Positions 11,621-22,787 of a DNA stretch of 64,000 bases are shown here, in pieces. Position numbers and translations under genes: made by a program. The stretch is from Seminavis robusta (Eukaryota; Bacillariophyta; Bacillariophyceae; Naviculales; Naviculaceae). Numbering within the stretch: position 1 is the first letter of the stretch; every line of letters starts with the position of its first letter. The DNA is taken from NCBI GenBank assembly GCA_903772945.1, contig CAICTM010000255.1, positions 1 through 64,000 of the forward strand, in the 5' to 3' direction. The notes below the pieces were generated by a model. The model had not been told where the DNA came from. It worked only from the letters and a program-made list of their open reading frames with translations, and searched no databases.

Positions 11621-12266
11621 ACATGACAACAAACAACAATATACACAAATGACAAACCATCTGCATTCAATGGAGATCAACTGACAATGCATTATCCCTG
11701 ATGTGGGCTATTAGCTCTTTTCTACAGTATTTACTTGCTAGACTTTGGGTGGGTATTTATTAATAAGATATTTCAAGTACATGTAGAAGATGTGCCTTGA
11801 ACGGGAATGGGATACCGAGAACTATAACAGTGCTGGTTATTATGCGACTAAGTTGCGTAATAATGAGCATCCTAAATTGCATCTCCTCGGTGCTGTAGCG
11901 TGCGTGGTTGGATATTGTCGATGGTGCGAGATTTCTTATTAGCCGCCAGCTGGCCTTTCATTGTTTCTAAGAGCAATATCGTTGCAGAAGTACGTACCAT
12001 ATGAGCCACTCCAACCATGCAAAAGAAGCCAACGAACGGCACGTGGGATCCAGGATAGCAAATAAATGACAAGCAACTGAAAATCCAATCCAATCCTACT
12101 TCAGTAATTGGCCCACTTGGCTGCCTACCGTAGCTGTAAACAAACTGACTAGCGACCGGCCCTCTATAACTTGTAGCTATCATTTTGGACATGACCAGCA
12201 TTGCATCAGTTGCTTGTTTGCTTGCTTGGATACCGGTACAGGATTCGATTCGATTCCATTTACTAT
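11621..12266. other. Intergenic stretch between convergent genes
   Basis: Holds the 3' ends of two convergent genes. A minus-strand open frame (11872-12270) overlaps the end of the next gene and shows no domain; I do not call it. A single CCGGTA motif is near 12232. Confidence 0.6.
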
Positions 12267-13625
12267 TCAATACTGCGGCATGGTATTGTCAATTTCCTTT
12301 CGCCATCTCATGATGCCTCCATCCATATTGTAGAGTCGATCGGCATCTACTCCTTGTTCAATCAATCGATGGCAGGCCTTTTTGCCTCTGACCCCGGCTT
12401 TGCAATAGACCAGTACATCACCCTCGGCAGGAATGTCGGTGATTTGGACGGTCCGATGGGGCGCGACACGGTCCGTAAAGGGAAGTGCGACAATATCATT
12501 TTCCGTTTGTAATCGAACGTCCAAAACCCACGGGGACCAACCATTGACCAACTTTTCCATGCATTGTTTGGGTTCCAAATTCTGAAAGGATGACGCCGCA
12601 GTAGTAGCAATATCGCCCTCGGCTTCGTCCATGGTTCGTCCTCCTTGTTTTGTTTCTTCTTTCGTTGGGGCTGTTGCAACTTTGGGTCCCGCACAGAATC
12701 CTTGATAATCAATCAATTCGGTAATGGGTTCCCGATCGTCCGCTCGTTGGAGTCCTATTTCACTAAACTTCATGGCCATGGCATCAAATACCAGTACGCG
12801 GCCACTGAGGAGTCCTTCTTTGCGTCCCAGTATATACTTGATGGCTTCGGTCGCTTGCAAACATCCCATGGAACCCGGTAGGACCCCCAACACTCCTCCT
12901 TCGGCACACGAGGGGACATCCCCCGGAGGTGGTGGCGTGGGGAGTAAATCCCGATAGGTGGGTCCGGTATTGTCCAGATTGAAAAACGACAATTGTCCTT
13001 CAAAGGCCAAAATGGCGGAATAGACCCATGGCAATCCCATAATTTCGCAGGCATCCGAAATGAGATATTTGGTGGGAAAGTTGTCGCTTCCGTCAATGAC
13101 GATATCGTAGTTTTGCTCGTTGGAAAATCCCTCTTGCAGGATTCTCATGGCCGTTTGCGAAGTGAATTCTTCTTCGTACATTCTCACTTGTACCAATGGA
13201 TTGATATCGAGAATGCGTTGTCGTGCCGATTCACATTTGGAGACTCCTACGGTCGAAGTTCCATGAATGATTTGTCGTTGTAGATTGGAGTGATCAACGA
13301 CATCGGCATCGACAATGCCAATGTGTCCCACACCGGCCGCCGCCAAGTAGAGGAGACAGGGAGATCCCAATCCACCGGCACCGACCACCAGCACACTGGC
13401 CGCTTTTAATGCCTTTTGTCCCTCCATTCCGACATCCCCCAGTACCAAATGACGAGAATAACGAGATATTTCATCGTTGGTCAAATCGGGGAGTGCCCAT
13501 ACTCTTGTGTTGGGGGAATGGTGATGTTGTTGTCTGGATACCCTTTGCGAAACGGGCAAAAATCCAACCGTCAGGGTGGGACCCAAGAGGAACAGCGACA
13601 GGATGACACGGGTCGAGATCTTCAT
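12267..13625 (-). CDS. MOCS3/MoeB-like E1 adenylyltransferase with rhodanese domain, plastid-type presequence
   Basis: Activates the C-terminal Gly-Gly of a ubiquitin-like sulphur carrier by adenylation and then passes sulphur to it, for molybdopterin synthesis and/or tRNA thiolation. Single exon, 452 residues from the ATG at 13625. The N terminus is a signal peptide followed by 'TVGFLP', an ASAFAP-like plastid motif. The E1 domain (about 45-300) has the nucleotide loop 'GAGGLGSP', the 'DGSDNF' segment and the conserved Cys in 'SCAEGGVLG'. The rhodanese domain (about 350-450) has the active-site loop 'YCKAGVRGKKA'. The first zinc CxxC of MoeB/MOCS3 is not found where expected and only one Cys of the second pair remains, so zinc binding may be lost. 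The fused layout resembles cyanobacterial MoeBR as well as MOCS3. Confidence 0.88.
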   Translation of the reverse strand: MKISTRVILSLFLLGPTLTVGFLPVSQRVSRQQHHHSPNTRVWALPDLTNDEISRYSRHLVLGDVGMEGQKALKAASVLVVGAGGLGSPCLLYLAAAGVGHIGIVDADVVDHSNLQRQIIHGTSTVGVSKCESARQRILDINPLVQVRMYEEEFTSQTAMRILQEGFSNEQNYDIVIDGSDNFPTKYLISDACEIMGLPWVYSAILAFEGQLSFFNLDNTGPTYRDLLPTPPPPGDVPSCAEGGVLGVLPGSMGCLQATEAIKYILGRKEGLLSGRVLVFDAMAMKFSEIGLQRADDREPITELIDYQGFCAGPKVATAPTKEETKQGGRTMDEAEGDIATTAASSFQNLEPKQCMEKLVNGWSPWVLDVRLQTENDIVALPFTDRVAPHRTVQITDIPAEGDVLVYCKAGVRGKKACHRLIEQGVDADRLYNMDGGIMRWRKEIDNTMPQY

Positions 13626-13943
13626 GGTGGAGCGCAACAATCAATAAGTTAATCTATAGAAGCGGTACGGTAGATATCTATTGAGTGCTACCCGCAACAA
13701 TAGTCAACTAGCCTAATTGTGAAATCCGAAAAGATTGTCGTCGGTTGTTGGATAGATCTTCTTCGGACTGACGACTGACGTACAGTACATGCACAATGTT
13801 TGACACCAACATGACTGAATGTCTCGTGATTGAAGGAGCGCCACCAAAACCACTCTTCTTTCTTCTCCCCTCCCATTTTCTTTCTTCCTTCCATTTTCTT
13901 CCACTCTCTCTGGTTTCTCATCACCGTATCGTTTGCTCTGACC

Positions 13944-14615
13944 ATGACGGGAACAACCACAACAACGACACCCCCCTCCGCTTCCAACAAAATGACCAAG
14001 CATAACAAGAAACGAGGACCCAAGCCCAAGATGACCAAGGAAGAACGGCGCGCCAAATACACGCAATTGGCGCGAGATCGAGAAACCCGTCGGCGCAAAA
14101 AGCTCCAACACGCAAATGTCATTTGTTACAATTGTCGAGAACGAGGCCATGCCGTGGCCGATTGTCCCAATAACACTGGAGAACGCAAGAAGACCCAATC
14201 GACTATTTGTTTCAAGTGCGGATCGACCGAACATTCCCTCAGTCAGTGTCCCAAACGACAAAACAGCAACAGTAGTGATCTTCCCTTTTGCCATTGCTTT
14301 ATTTGTCATCAAACGGGACACCTCAGTTCCAAATGTCCACAAAATGAAAAGGGAATCTTTGTCAATGGGGGAGCTTGTAAAAAGTGTGGATCCAAGCAAC
14401 ACACGTCGAAACAGTGTCCCGAGAATCAAGACAACAACAACAAGAAAAAGGAGAAATCCGTCACGGGACTACCCGAAATAAATCCACAATCGTTAATGGA
14501 AGGGAAAGGGGATGATTTGGCCGGAATTAGTGAGGAACCAACAACAACCACTGATACTACGGACAAGCCAGAAAAGAAGCAACAAAAGAAGAAACGGCGC
14601 GTGGTCAAGTTTTAA
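13944..14615 (+). CDS. ZCCHC9-like protein with four CCHC zinc knuckles
   Basis: Probable nuclear/nucleolar nucleic-acid-binding protein of the ZCCHC9 type, a family linked to RNA processing. Single exon, 223 residues from the ATG at 13944; the frame is open a little further upstream but without an ATG. After a Thr-rich then basic N terminus ('KKRGPKPKMTKEERRAKY') come four knuckles: 'CYNCRERGHAVADC', 'CFKCGSTEHSLSQC', 'CFICHQTGHLSSKC' and 'CKKCGSKQHTSKQC'. Their spacing, and the 'GGACKKCGS' that precedes the last one, fit ZCCHC9 rather than a retroelement nucleocapsid. The C-terminal tail is Thr/acidic and ends in a basic run. It is divergently arranged with the MOCS3-like gene, about 320 bp apart. 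Confidence 0.88.
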   Translation: MTGTTTTTTPPSASNKMTKHNKKRGPKPKMTKEERRAKYTQLARDRETRRRKKLQHANVICYNCRERGHAVADCPNNTGERKKTQSTICFKCGSTEHSLSQCPKRQNSNSSDLPFCHCFICHQTGHLSSKCPQNEKGIFVNGGACKKCGSKQHTSKQCPENQDNNNKKKEKSVTGLPEINPQSLMEGKGDDLAGISEEPTTTTDTTDKPEKKQQKKKRRVVKF

Positions 14616-15246
14616 CCTAGAGAGGGCTCATTGAACTAAGAACATTCAGGATGATCCCTCTGCTCACTCCGAGACAAGCTTGAAATGTCCATCATGGACT
14701 AGATGGAGACGACCGTTGATACTTTCCTTTTAGACTGAAATATTAGAAGAAGTGCCAATAGAAGAACAAAACAAGAGACGCCCAAGGGAAGAAGCTGGTT
14801 GCTGGCAAGAGAAATGCTACAACTATCAAGCAAAGCTTCTGTTCTGTTGTTGCAGGCCACACAAAGTCGAAAGACAACAGCACACGCATGGTACCGATAG
14901 AAGTATACAATGTACCGTAGCGGAAATGCCTCTTCCCTCAAGCATGTACTCAGAATCTCCTCCAATGGGGCTTTGCTGATACGAACTAACTGTGTGCCTC
15001 TTGTGGTCCTGTTGTTCTTATGCTTTACATTGACTTTGCTAAACGAATTATTCTAAATTGCGAGGATGGTCGTTTTACGTGCTTGACACTCCCACTACGG
15101 TGCAGTACCGGGACCGGAACGACTGTACCGGTACCAGTGCGGCATTTCGAAACGTAGATAGAGAGCTTCGTCCGAATTCTGCCCCGCAAGTTGGCTGCGG
15201 ATTGGACAGATACCATCGAAGATCATCTTCTCTTTGTGAAACACGG
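14616..15246. other. Intergenic stretch, nothing recognised
   Basis: Convergent 3' ends of two genes. A minus-strand frame at 14699-14965 begins at a non-ATG codon and has no recognisable domain. A CCGGTACC motif lies near 15128. Confidence 0.6.
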
Positions 15247-16448
15247 CTACTCACGCAGCTTGCGTAGATCACCAAGGATCTGAAACTTGGTTTCGTCGTC
15301 CAGCTCGTTAGTCCAGCCAACGTATTGATCCTCGGGAAGGTCTTCTCCACGTGTCAAAGCCTTCTCCAGCCAAAAGATCGCCATGTATTTGCTTCGGGGA
15401 GTGCCCAGTCCCATCATGTACTGAAATCCTAAATAGTACGCCGCGGTGACTGACCCTGCTTCCGCAGCAGCACAATTCACTTCAAAGGCTCTTTTGTGGT
15501 TTTTCTCCTTTTCGAATTTGAAAATGCCAAGGCCAATACCGGTAAGAAGCCGTGCTCCGAGTTTCTCTGATGCATAGAGACAGCCAGCGCTATGTGCCTT
15601 TTCTAGCCATCCTAAACCTGAACATGCATCTTTGTGGCAGTCAAAGGAAAAGTTGACTAGCTCTAGCATGGCGCCCACGTCGCCTTTCTTGGCCCGAGAT
15701 ACTAGACCAGCTTTCCAAAAGAAATGATTGTTTCTCCATGCCTTGACCATCTCGTCGTTCCTGTCGAGGGTGCCATTGAAAATGAGCTTGACAATTAGAT
15801 AGTAGCGTTCCTTGCAGTATTCGAGGCGATCGCTCATTCGCTCGGTCGTGACGGGAGACCGAATTGTTCCGTGACCAGCTGCTCTACAGTTCTCAAAATA
15901 TTGTTCGATGACATGTTTTTCGTAGACACGGCCATCGTCTGCCTTGACAGGAAATTGTGGGAGAGATAGCGAAATGGGACAAAGGAGCCAGTGATGCTCG
16001 TTTCTGCCCCCTGCGTAGTGGTCATCGTTGCCGGGCTCTTCATCGTCGTCGTTGCCACGCTCGTCGTTGCCGCTGTTCGACCGAGACTCGTCTACTTCTT
16101 CATCATCTTCTTCTTCTTCGTCGTCGTCGTCGTTTCCGCCCTCTGCGCCGTTGTCATCGATTGGCTCTTGTCCGTCGTCGTTGTGGCTCTCGTCGTCTTT
16201 CCCACTCTCGTCGTTGCCACTACTGTTCGATCGAGACTCGTCTTCTTCGTCATCGTCGTCGCTTCCGCCCTCTGCTTGGTCGTCGTTGCCTGGCTCTTCA
16301 TCGTCGTCCTCGCCACGCTCGTTGTCATTGCCAGGCTCTTCATCGTCGTCGTTGCAACTGCTCGACCGAGCACTTGGAGACTCGCGTCCTTCATCTTCAT
16401 TTCCGTCACCAGCTATTTGATTGTGATCTTGAGCGTTGTTGTTGTCGT
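15247..16448 (-). CDS. U-box plus Sel1-repeat protein with acidic N terminus (5' exon not found)
   Basis: Likely E3 ubiquitin ligase. The frame that encodes the Sel1 part is open far upstream of its first ATG (15837): reading the minus strand from about 16448 gives 400 codons. First comes an Asp/Glu/Asn-rich region of imperfect repeats ('NDDDEEPGN', 'DESRSNS'), about 16430-16020. A U-box follows (about 15985-15840): 'CPISLSPQFPV', then 'DDGRVYEKHVIEQYFENC' and 'SPVTTERMSD', matching the CPI...P V...DG..YE...I..W pattern, with Ser in place of one hydrophobic or Cys position. The last 150 residues contain Sel1-like repeats ('GDVGAMLELVNF', 'AAEAGSVTAAYYLGFQYMMGLG'). No in-frame ATG precedes the U-box; a possible acceptor AG at 16450-16449 suggests an undetected first exon. 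A shorter protein from 15837 would lose the U-box and is less likely. Confidence 0.7.
16020..16430 (-). repeat. Imperfect GAC/GAT/GAA-rich coding repeats
   Basis: Low-complexity DNA of repeating GAC-GAC-GAT-GAA units with a longer period visible as 'GNDDDEEPGND' and 'DDDDEEDESRSNS' in translation. It encodes the acidic N terminus of the U-box protein and produces long spurious open frames on the other strand. Confidence 0.75.
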
Positions 16449-17203
16449 CTACAGGTTGTAGGACCGCGCTTCATCATCGACGCCGTTGCAAGAAACGAGC
16501 ATCCGTGCCGATCCTGGGTTTGTGTGCTTGGTCCGCAGGACTCCAGTAGCTTGCAGGACAACAACAGCATGCAGTACAACGAATGCAAAGGGGAGTAGAA
16601 GACTTTCAATGGGGTCCCTCGAGTGAGAAGAGTTCAATACTAAGAGCAACAAGAACATGGCAAGGAAAGAGAAAAATGAGACCGGAAACAAGGCGAGATC
16701 GAGCCCAAAGCTCCGACTGTTAACGTTCGTTTGTAACCATTTCTGTTGGCTTTTAAAGATAAAAAGAAAACCACACTTGCCCCAAAGTCGTGCCAGACAA
16801 AAGCAAATCCAGTACACTCAGTTCCAGTCGAAAATCAAAGTCGAATGCCATCATCACCGCTACCTGTGTTGAAGCGGTCGACAAAGTAGAGCTTGATAAC
16901 ACATTAGAGGGAGCCATCAACAGCATCCAAGCCTCTGTTGCTACACAGAGGCACCCCTGGACGTTCGTTCAATTCATTGGCTCACTTTAGTTAGAAGGAG
17001 GTGACGGCGTTGACCTTATTTCGCCCAATTTTTTAAATTCCTTTTTTCTTTTCTTTCTTTGGCAGCTGAAGCAGCAAGTCATGATGTGTCAGTAAAAAAG
17101 TCGGTTGACACACAGTAGACAACAAGAGCATTGGGCGGTACGGTGGCTTCGGCTGACCTGCAGGGAGGAGAAAATTTGTAAAAAGTCAAGCTCCATCATC
17201 ATC
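16449..17203. other. Divergent intergenic region
   Basis: Lies between the U-box gene and PAN2, and probably contains the first exon of the former and both promoters. A minus-strand open frame here (16449-16817) is hydrophobic but has no recognisable domain. Confidence 0.5.
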
Positions 17204-20200
17204 ATGATGAACGCCAAAGCCTCTAATTTCGATCCTTATCGGGGAGGACACCCTCCACCCAATCCATATGGCACTTCGACCACCACCACAGCTACTACTA
17301 CTACTACCACTACAGCCTATTATGACGCTTCCGCGGCTTACCAAGTCCACCAGCAGCCGCCACAGCAAAGATACCCAGCCGACAATCCTTACGCCGTGTA
17401 TGATACGGGCGGAATGGCCGCTGCTGTCTATCCTGGAACCGAAAATGGATATTATACCCAACAACAACAACCACATCAGCAGCAGCAGCAGCCGGCATTG
17501 GATCCTTCTTCTGCCGGGGCATACTGGAACGGTGGACCCGAAGTACAGACGCAAGATCCTGCTGTGCTTGCCCGGACGACCGAACCAGGACAATATTACC
17601 GTCTGGCTTCTCCCATCATACTACCCCAATGGGGAACCGCTCCTGTCACTGCATTGGCATATGACGAGACATACTCGGCCATGTATGTTGCCAGTGCCAC
17701 ATTTTCCAATGGCAGCAGAAATCCATCTACGAGGTGGAAAGTGACACCAGAACAAGCTTGTTATGATAGATCGTCCATGCTGGCAGTTCACAGTACCAAT
17801 AAAGTAGATGAAGGGATGGTATACGCATCGGTGGCAGGTCACCCCGAAGCCTCTCGAAATACATTGATGGATGTTTACTCCTGTCTCTATGGCTTTGCCG
17901 GGATTTCCACTTGCAATGGGAAAAATAACAAGAACAACAGCAACAACAAACAGCCACCATCTTCACCCAAACGACCCGGGCATGCCCATCACATTCCCTC
18001 ACACGCCTACAAACCTGTCTATGGCAGAACCAATTCATCCACACCCGGTATGGACCTTGCTACAGCCATGGCAGGAGGAGCCTTTGCAGCGGGAAAGAAT
18101 ACATTTCATATGGGAATCACGACACTGTTGCCAATGGCTGGCTCGGTGGCATCGGTGTCTCCGTCAGCGGTCAGGGTTCATGCGAATGGGGGACTCCAAT
18201 TGGCCGATCAGGCAGTGGAAGGAATGCTGTGTGGCACGGTGCATCCACAACAACAACAGCAGCGCAATTCGCACATTGCCGTGGGTGGAATCTCGGTCAA
18301 TAATGGTGGTGGTGGTGCCCACGTATACTGTTTGGATCTGTGGCGAGGCCTACACATTGTGACATCCAGAAAAATACAGGACACGGATGATGCATTCGGG
18401 GTTACTGCCATGGCAATGAGCCACAAGCGGGGATCGATTGTTGCAGGATGCTCGGATGGGAATATCCGTTTCCTGGATGGTTCCTTGCGAGAGGTGGCCA
18501 AAATTCGTGGGCATGCCAGTTGTGTGAATGATATTGCCGTCTCGGAGGATGGAACGTTGATTGCCACTACAGGGTATGGCTATCGACCGACCAAGAGCAC
18601 GTCGCTTTATTCGTTTCCCGAGCCAAACATTCTGCTGTTTGATATTCGTTTCCTAGGTAAGTTACGGCGGACTGCTGAAACTCCACATACATGATGCAAG
18701 CAGATTCGATTCTTTTTGTGTTCTTACGAGTCTCTTTCGTTTTGATGTGCGGAGGCCGAGGGGGGATTGCACATTCATTTTCAGGGCTGAACGGTGGTCC
18801 TAGATTCGTCTCCTTCATCCCATCAGTCTCAGATGATCCATCGCCGGGGCGGCTTCTCGTGGCAAGTGGACAAAGTGGAGGGGGCATGCAGATCATTGTA
18901 CCTTTCGAACCATCACAAAACGACATTCCTGCCAACTTTATGCTACCACAATTGGATAGAGGTGAGGCGATTAGCTCCATGGTTGTTTCTGAAGACAACC
19001 TTGCGCTGGGGACGTCACAGTGTCGGGTGTTGCAATACAAAATGGCGGGATATGACAGTTCCACACGCAACATGTCGGGAACAACTCGGACTGGTGTGTA
19101 CGCCGCCAAAGAATTCTTTCCTGCTCAAGGGAGATCACCTAGGTCACCAGGGTCCTCCAAGAACATGGCGCCAACTTTGCCGCAGCCGAAGAAACCACTC
19201 GAGTTTCGTTCTTTTGTACCTCCAGCGCCAGCGCTCTCAATTGATGCTTCCGTTTTGAAATCGGGCAATCGAGGTTTGAGAAATGGTGTCAACGACAGAG
19301 TGAAGTCTGTGTTCTCGGCATACACGCTAATGGGCGAGCCAACGCTTACGCCGTTGTCGACAGGAAGATTTGGTCCACTCACAGACCACATCTTCATGCC
19401 TCCAGCAAAGAGAAGTATTGCACCGGACTTGGCTGAAAAATCAATCACATCGTCTGAGGGGGACTATCTGATGACAATACCAACCTCGTCGCTGGATGTG
19501 GATTTGTTTGAAAGTCACAATCCGAATGGTAAATGGAGACGCAAGCATACCAATGGCAGAGCAGGAAGGAATAACCCGGAACCAATACCGAATCCGAACA
19601 AGACAATCTACAACAAGAAGGTAGCAGCACTGGTTTACCAGCAACCGAAGAGAAATCCAAAATCTGACGCGGTAAGTCACGCGCCTTTTCGTCACCTCAG
19701 TTGCCATCTAGTATTGTGTCACTGAGGCTACCCTTCCCGTTCCCAAGGCGAAGGCGCATGACGAGACCACACAGCAAGATGTACCGGCTCGATATCGCTT
19801 GACCTTGCGCCCCAGCTTCAAGTCGGGAGCAACGTTTGATCATGCCGAGTACAATCGAACTGGCCTGTACCCTGGTTGGGACTACCCACCAACTATGCCC
19901 AACGCATTTGTGTCCCCGGTCCTTTTCCTCCTATACTTCAATCCAGCATTGCGATCAACCGTCTTTTCGAATCAGTACGACCAGCGCCTTCTCTCATCCC
20001 GACCGCCAACGATGATACCAGAACTCAGCTTCTTGTTTCTCCAGATCGAAGGTATCTCCCGCCTCGCCTATTCTTATCCCACAAACCTGCCACACCACGG
20101 ACCGCGTCTGAGAGCGTGGGTTCCGACAAACTTCTTGGCATCCCTTTCTACCATGCCGGAAGCCCAGCAGCTTCAGATTCTGGACGGGGCGCCGGCAGCG

Positions 20201-22089
20201 GTTGAACTCCCTCGTCGACCTGAGGCATTCTATCTCTTCTTGCTGTATCAGATAGACAAAGAGCTTTCAAACACTTCCGTGTCAAAGCTTTTGGACTCGA
20301 TGCATGGAACAGATTTCGTGAGCGTGAACGAATTCATCACCGGGTCTGGCGAAACCTCCCAATCAACTGCTCGAGCCATGACCATTGAGCTGGCATACGA
20401 TTGCTTTAAAGACGATACAGAACCAGTTCGTTTTGGACAAGTGTTGCAGAAGGCATTGTGCCGAGAAACGCGGCTCAGGGCATACAATCAAAAGTCGGGT
20501 GCTTTCGAAACCATTGTGCAGCGAAAGATTGCTACGTCTTTGCCTGAAACGTTGTCACTGTCCTGCGCCTGCGCCGGAAGGAAAGAGGAAGATGGTCTCA
20601 ACCGGTGGCGCAGCACACTTGGATCCGAAGACCATTGGCTTCCAGAGCTCATTGAAGTGGAACTTACGGACGATGGTGGGGTCCTTGTGCGAGAGTGCGG
20701 TTCCCCAAAGACCGGGAAATGGGACACTTTTGAGGCATCGTCCTCTATCCCTGCTACAGTTGCCAACCTTGTAACGGAAATGCGTTCTAGCTGCCAGAAG
20801 CGAAAGTACCGGTACCAACTGGATGCCGTTGTCTCGTACGTACGTGATGACCCCGACAGTTGTGCCGACGCTGATGCCGATTCATCTTGTGGCCATCATG
20901 TGGTGCACGTGCGAGTTCCGAACGCGTACAAGAAACTTTTGTTATCCGAGCAGCTGAAGCAGCTTGACATTCTGTCTCAGACGGATTGGGCGGATTCCAA
21001 GATATTCGTAAAGGAAAGCAATTGGGACAAGTCAAAGTTCGCGCTACGAGCCAAGAGTGTTCGTGATAAGTTAGCCTCACTGGAGAGTGACAATGACGAC
21101 GATTCGGAAAGCTCTTGGATCCTTGCCAATGGATACGTCGTCTCTGACACTGTCATTGAGGACGCGCGGGCTTTCCATGTCTCCTTCAAGGAACCCTGCC
21201 TCGTTGTCTACAAGGCCATCGATTGTGACTCGAAGGAGCACGAGGAAGACGTATCTCCGAGCAGCGCGTTGAGCACCTCGATCCCCCCTGACGTGATGAA
21301 GACAAGATCAATCAGCGACGGCAGACCTCCGCAATATCCCTTTGTGGATATTGATTCTTTGCCCGATCGAGGTGACTTGATTGCGTTTGACGCCGAGTTT
21401 GTGTCGGTTCAAGAAGAAGAATCTACGTTGACCAAGTCTGGTTCCAAGGTTACGCTACGCGAAGTCCGTCACGCCGTAGCACGGATCTCAGTGATCGATT
21501 GCAAAACGAGGAACGTCATCATCGACGACCACGTGTTGCCACAAGAACGAATCGTAGACTACTTGACTCGCTTTAGTGGTATTGTTGCCCGTGATCTTGA
21601 TCCGATGCTGAGCCCGCACCATTTGATCTCCACGAGAAGCGCCTACCTGAAGCTACGGTATCTGATGGAACGGTACGTATTGCAACGCTGAATGGAAATG
21701 TGCGCACCTAGCTTGCGTCTCATACATGCCTTTGTCGTGGCTCGGTTGAATGAATAAATAGAGGCTGCATTTTTGTTGGCCACGGTCTGTCGCAGGACTT
21801 TTTGATGGTGAACCTGGTGGTCCCGAGCCATCAGATTATTGACACGGTGGAGATTTTCCATCAGGACCGGATGCGGTACATTTCTCTTCGCTTTCTCGCC
21901 AACTACATTTTGGGTCGCGACATGCAGCGAGACACTCACGACTCTGTGGAGGATGCTTTGGCAGCGTTTGAGATCTACGTGAAGGCTCAGCAGCTCCAGG
22001 AGAATGGGCAATTTGACAAGGTGTTGAAGGAACTCTACGAATATGGGCGCAAGACGGATTGGAAACTAGGCGTTGAAGCCAAGAATTGA
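17204..22089 (+). CDS. PAN2: PAN2, catalytic subunit of the PAN2-PAN3 poly(A) nuclease
   Basis: Cytoplasmic 3'-5' exonuclease that trims mRNA poly(A) tails together with PAN3. Exons 17204-18656, 18785-19671, 19748-21672 and 21762-22089 give 1530 residues, longer than the roughly 1100-1200 usual for the family because of low-complexity insertions. The N terminus is rich in Thr, Gln and Pro (residues 1-140). A WD40-like region follows, ending around the 'GCSDGNIRFLDGSLREVAKIRGHASCVNDIAVS' segment. Next is a ubiquitin-hydrolase-like domain without the catalytic Cys ('NAFVSPVLFLLYF'), as is normal for PAN2. The DEDD exonuclease domain is complete: 'DAEFV' (Asp about 1328), 'GHGLSQDF' and 'HDSVEDA' (about 1480). 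The start at 17204 is the first ATG in frame; a second ATG follows at once. Confidence 0.93.
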
Positions 22090-22568
22090 AGAGCAAACTA
22101 GAAACTATGCATACAATCAAATCAAATCAGAACAAGAAGACAGGCCATGAGAAGCCCGAGAGAAAAAGAGAAATATATTTGAGAAAGAAACTTCAGAAAC
22201 ACTAGAAAAACACCTAAAAACCAAATAAACACTGAAAAAGCCATGAGAAATAGGAGCCATGCATTGTATGATAGCTTATAGTTGATGAGTTATAAAGTAA
22301 GTAGTCGCGGAGGCGTAAGTGTTGTTGCCGCTTGTTGTTGTCCGGAACTGTCGGCCCAATCCGAACGGGCCATGATAGTAGATTTTGCACTGCCTGTTCT
22401 GTTTCCTCAGCTTGTACCCCACAGCCAATTCATCGGAAACCAGCGGCCCCATGGGATACAACTTGGAATGAAACAGCCATGTTATTCACATTGATATCGG
22501 AAAGAAGGGTGTGAATCTTTGCCCATGGAGGGAGAAAGAAGAAGCACAAACGACACTTTTGTTCTTCC
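22090..22568. other. Intergenic stretch, nothing recognised
   Basis: A-rich 3' flank of PAN2 followed by ordinary sequence; no coding region or RNA gene seen. Confidence 0.55.
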
Positions 22569-22787
22569 TTATCTTGACCCGACGCTCGAATTGGAAGAGA
22601 CGCTGCTGCTCAGGGAACGCAAATAAGCTTTGCGATGGTACGACGAGTACTTCTTGACACCCTTCAGATTCGCTGGTTCCTTGCCAAACTCTTCCAAAGC
22701 ATCTTCCTGGCTCGGTGATGTTACCCAGTAAAGGACCAAACTGGTACCCACAATGGCGCTAATCTGAGTTGCTAATTCGGTCGACAT
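22569..22787 (-). CDS. Small single-span membrane protein, unknown
   Basis: A 72-residue frame beginning at the ATG at 22787. It has one hydrophobic segment near the N terminus ('ISAIVGTSLVLYWVTS'), then an acidic stretch ('SQEDALEEFGKEP') and a Ser-rich basic tail. The layout resembles small organelle membrane proteins, but I do not recognise a family. No codon-level test was possible, so it may be chance. Confidence 0.4.
   Translation of the reverse strand: MSTELATQISAIVGTSLVLYWVTSPSQEDALEEFGKEPANLKGVKKYSSYHRKAYLRSLSSSVSSNSSVGSR

Noticed and set aside
11872-12270. 132-codon minus-strand open frame
   Set aside because: Overlaps the end of the MOCS3-like gene and has no recognisable features.
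14699-14965. 88-codon hydrophobic frame on the minus strand
   Set aside because: Starts at a non-ATG codon and has no family resemblance.
15957-16598. Long plus-strand open frames rich in Arg or Val
   Set aside because: They are shadows of the GAC/GAA repeats of the U-box gene on the other strand.
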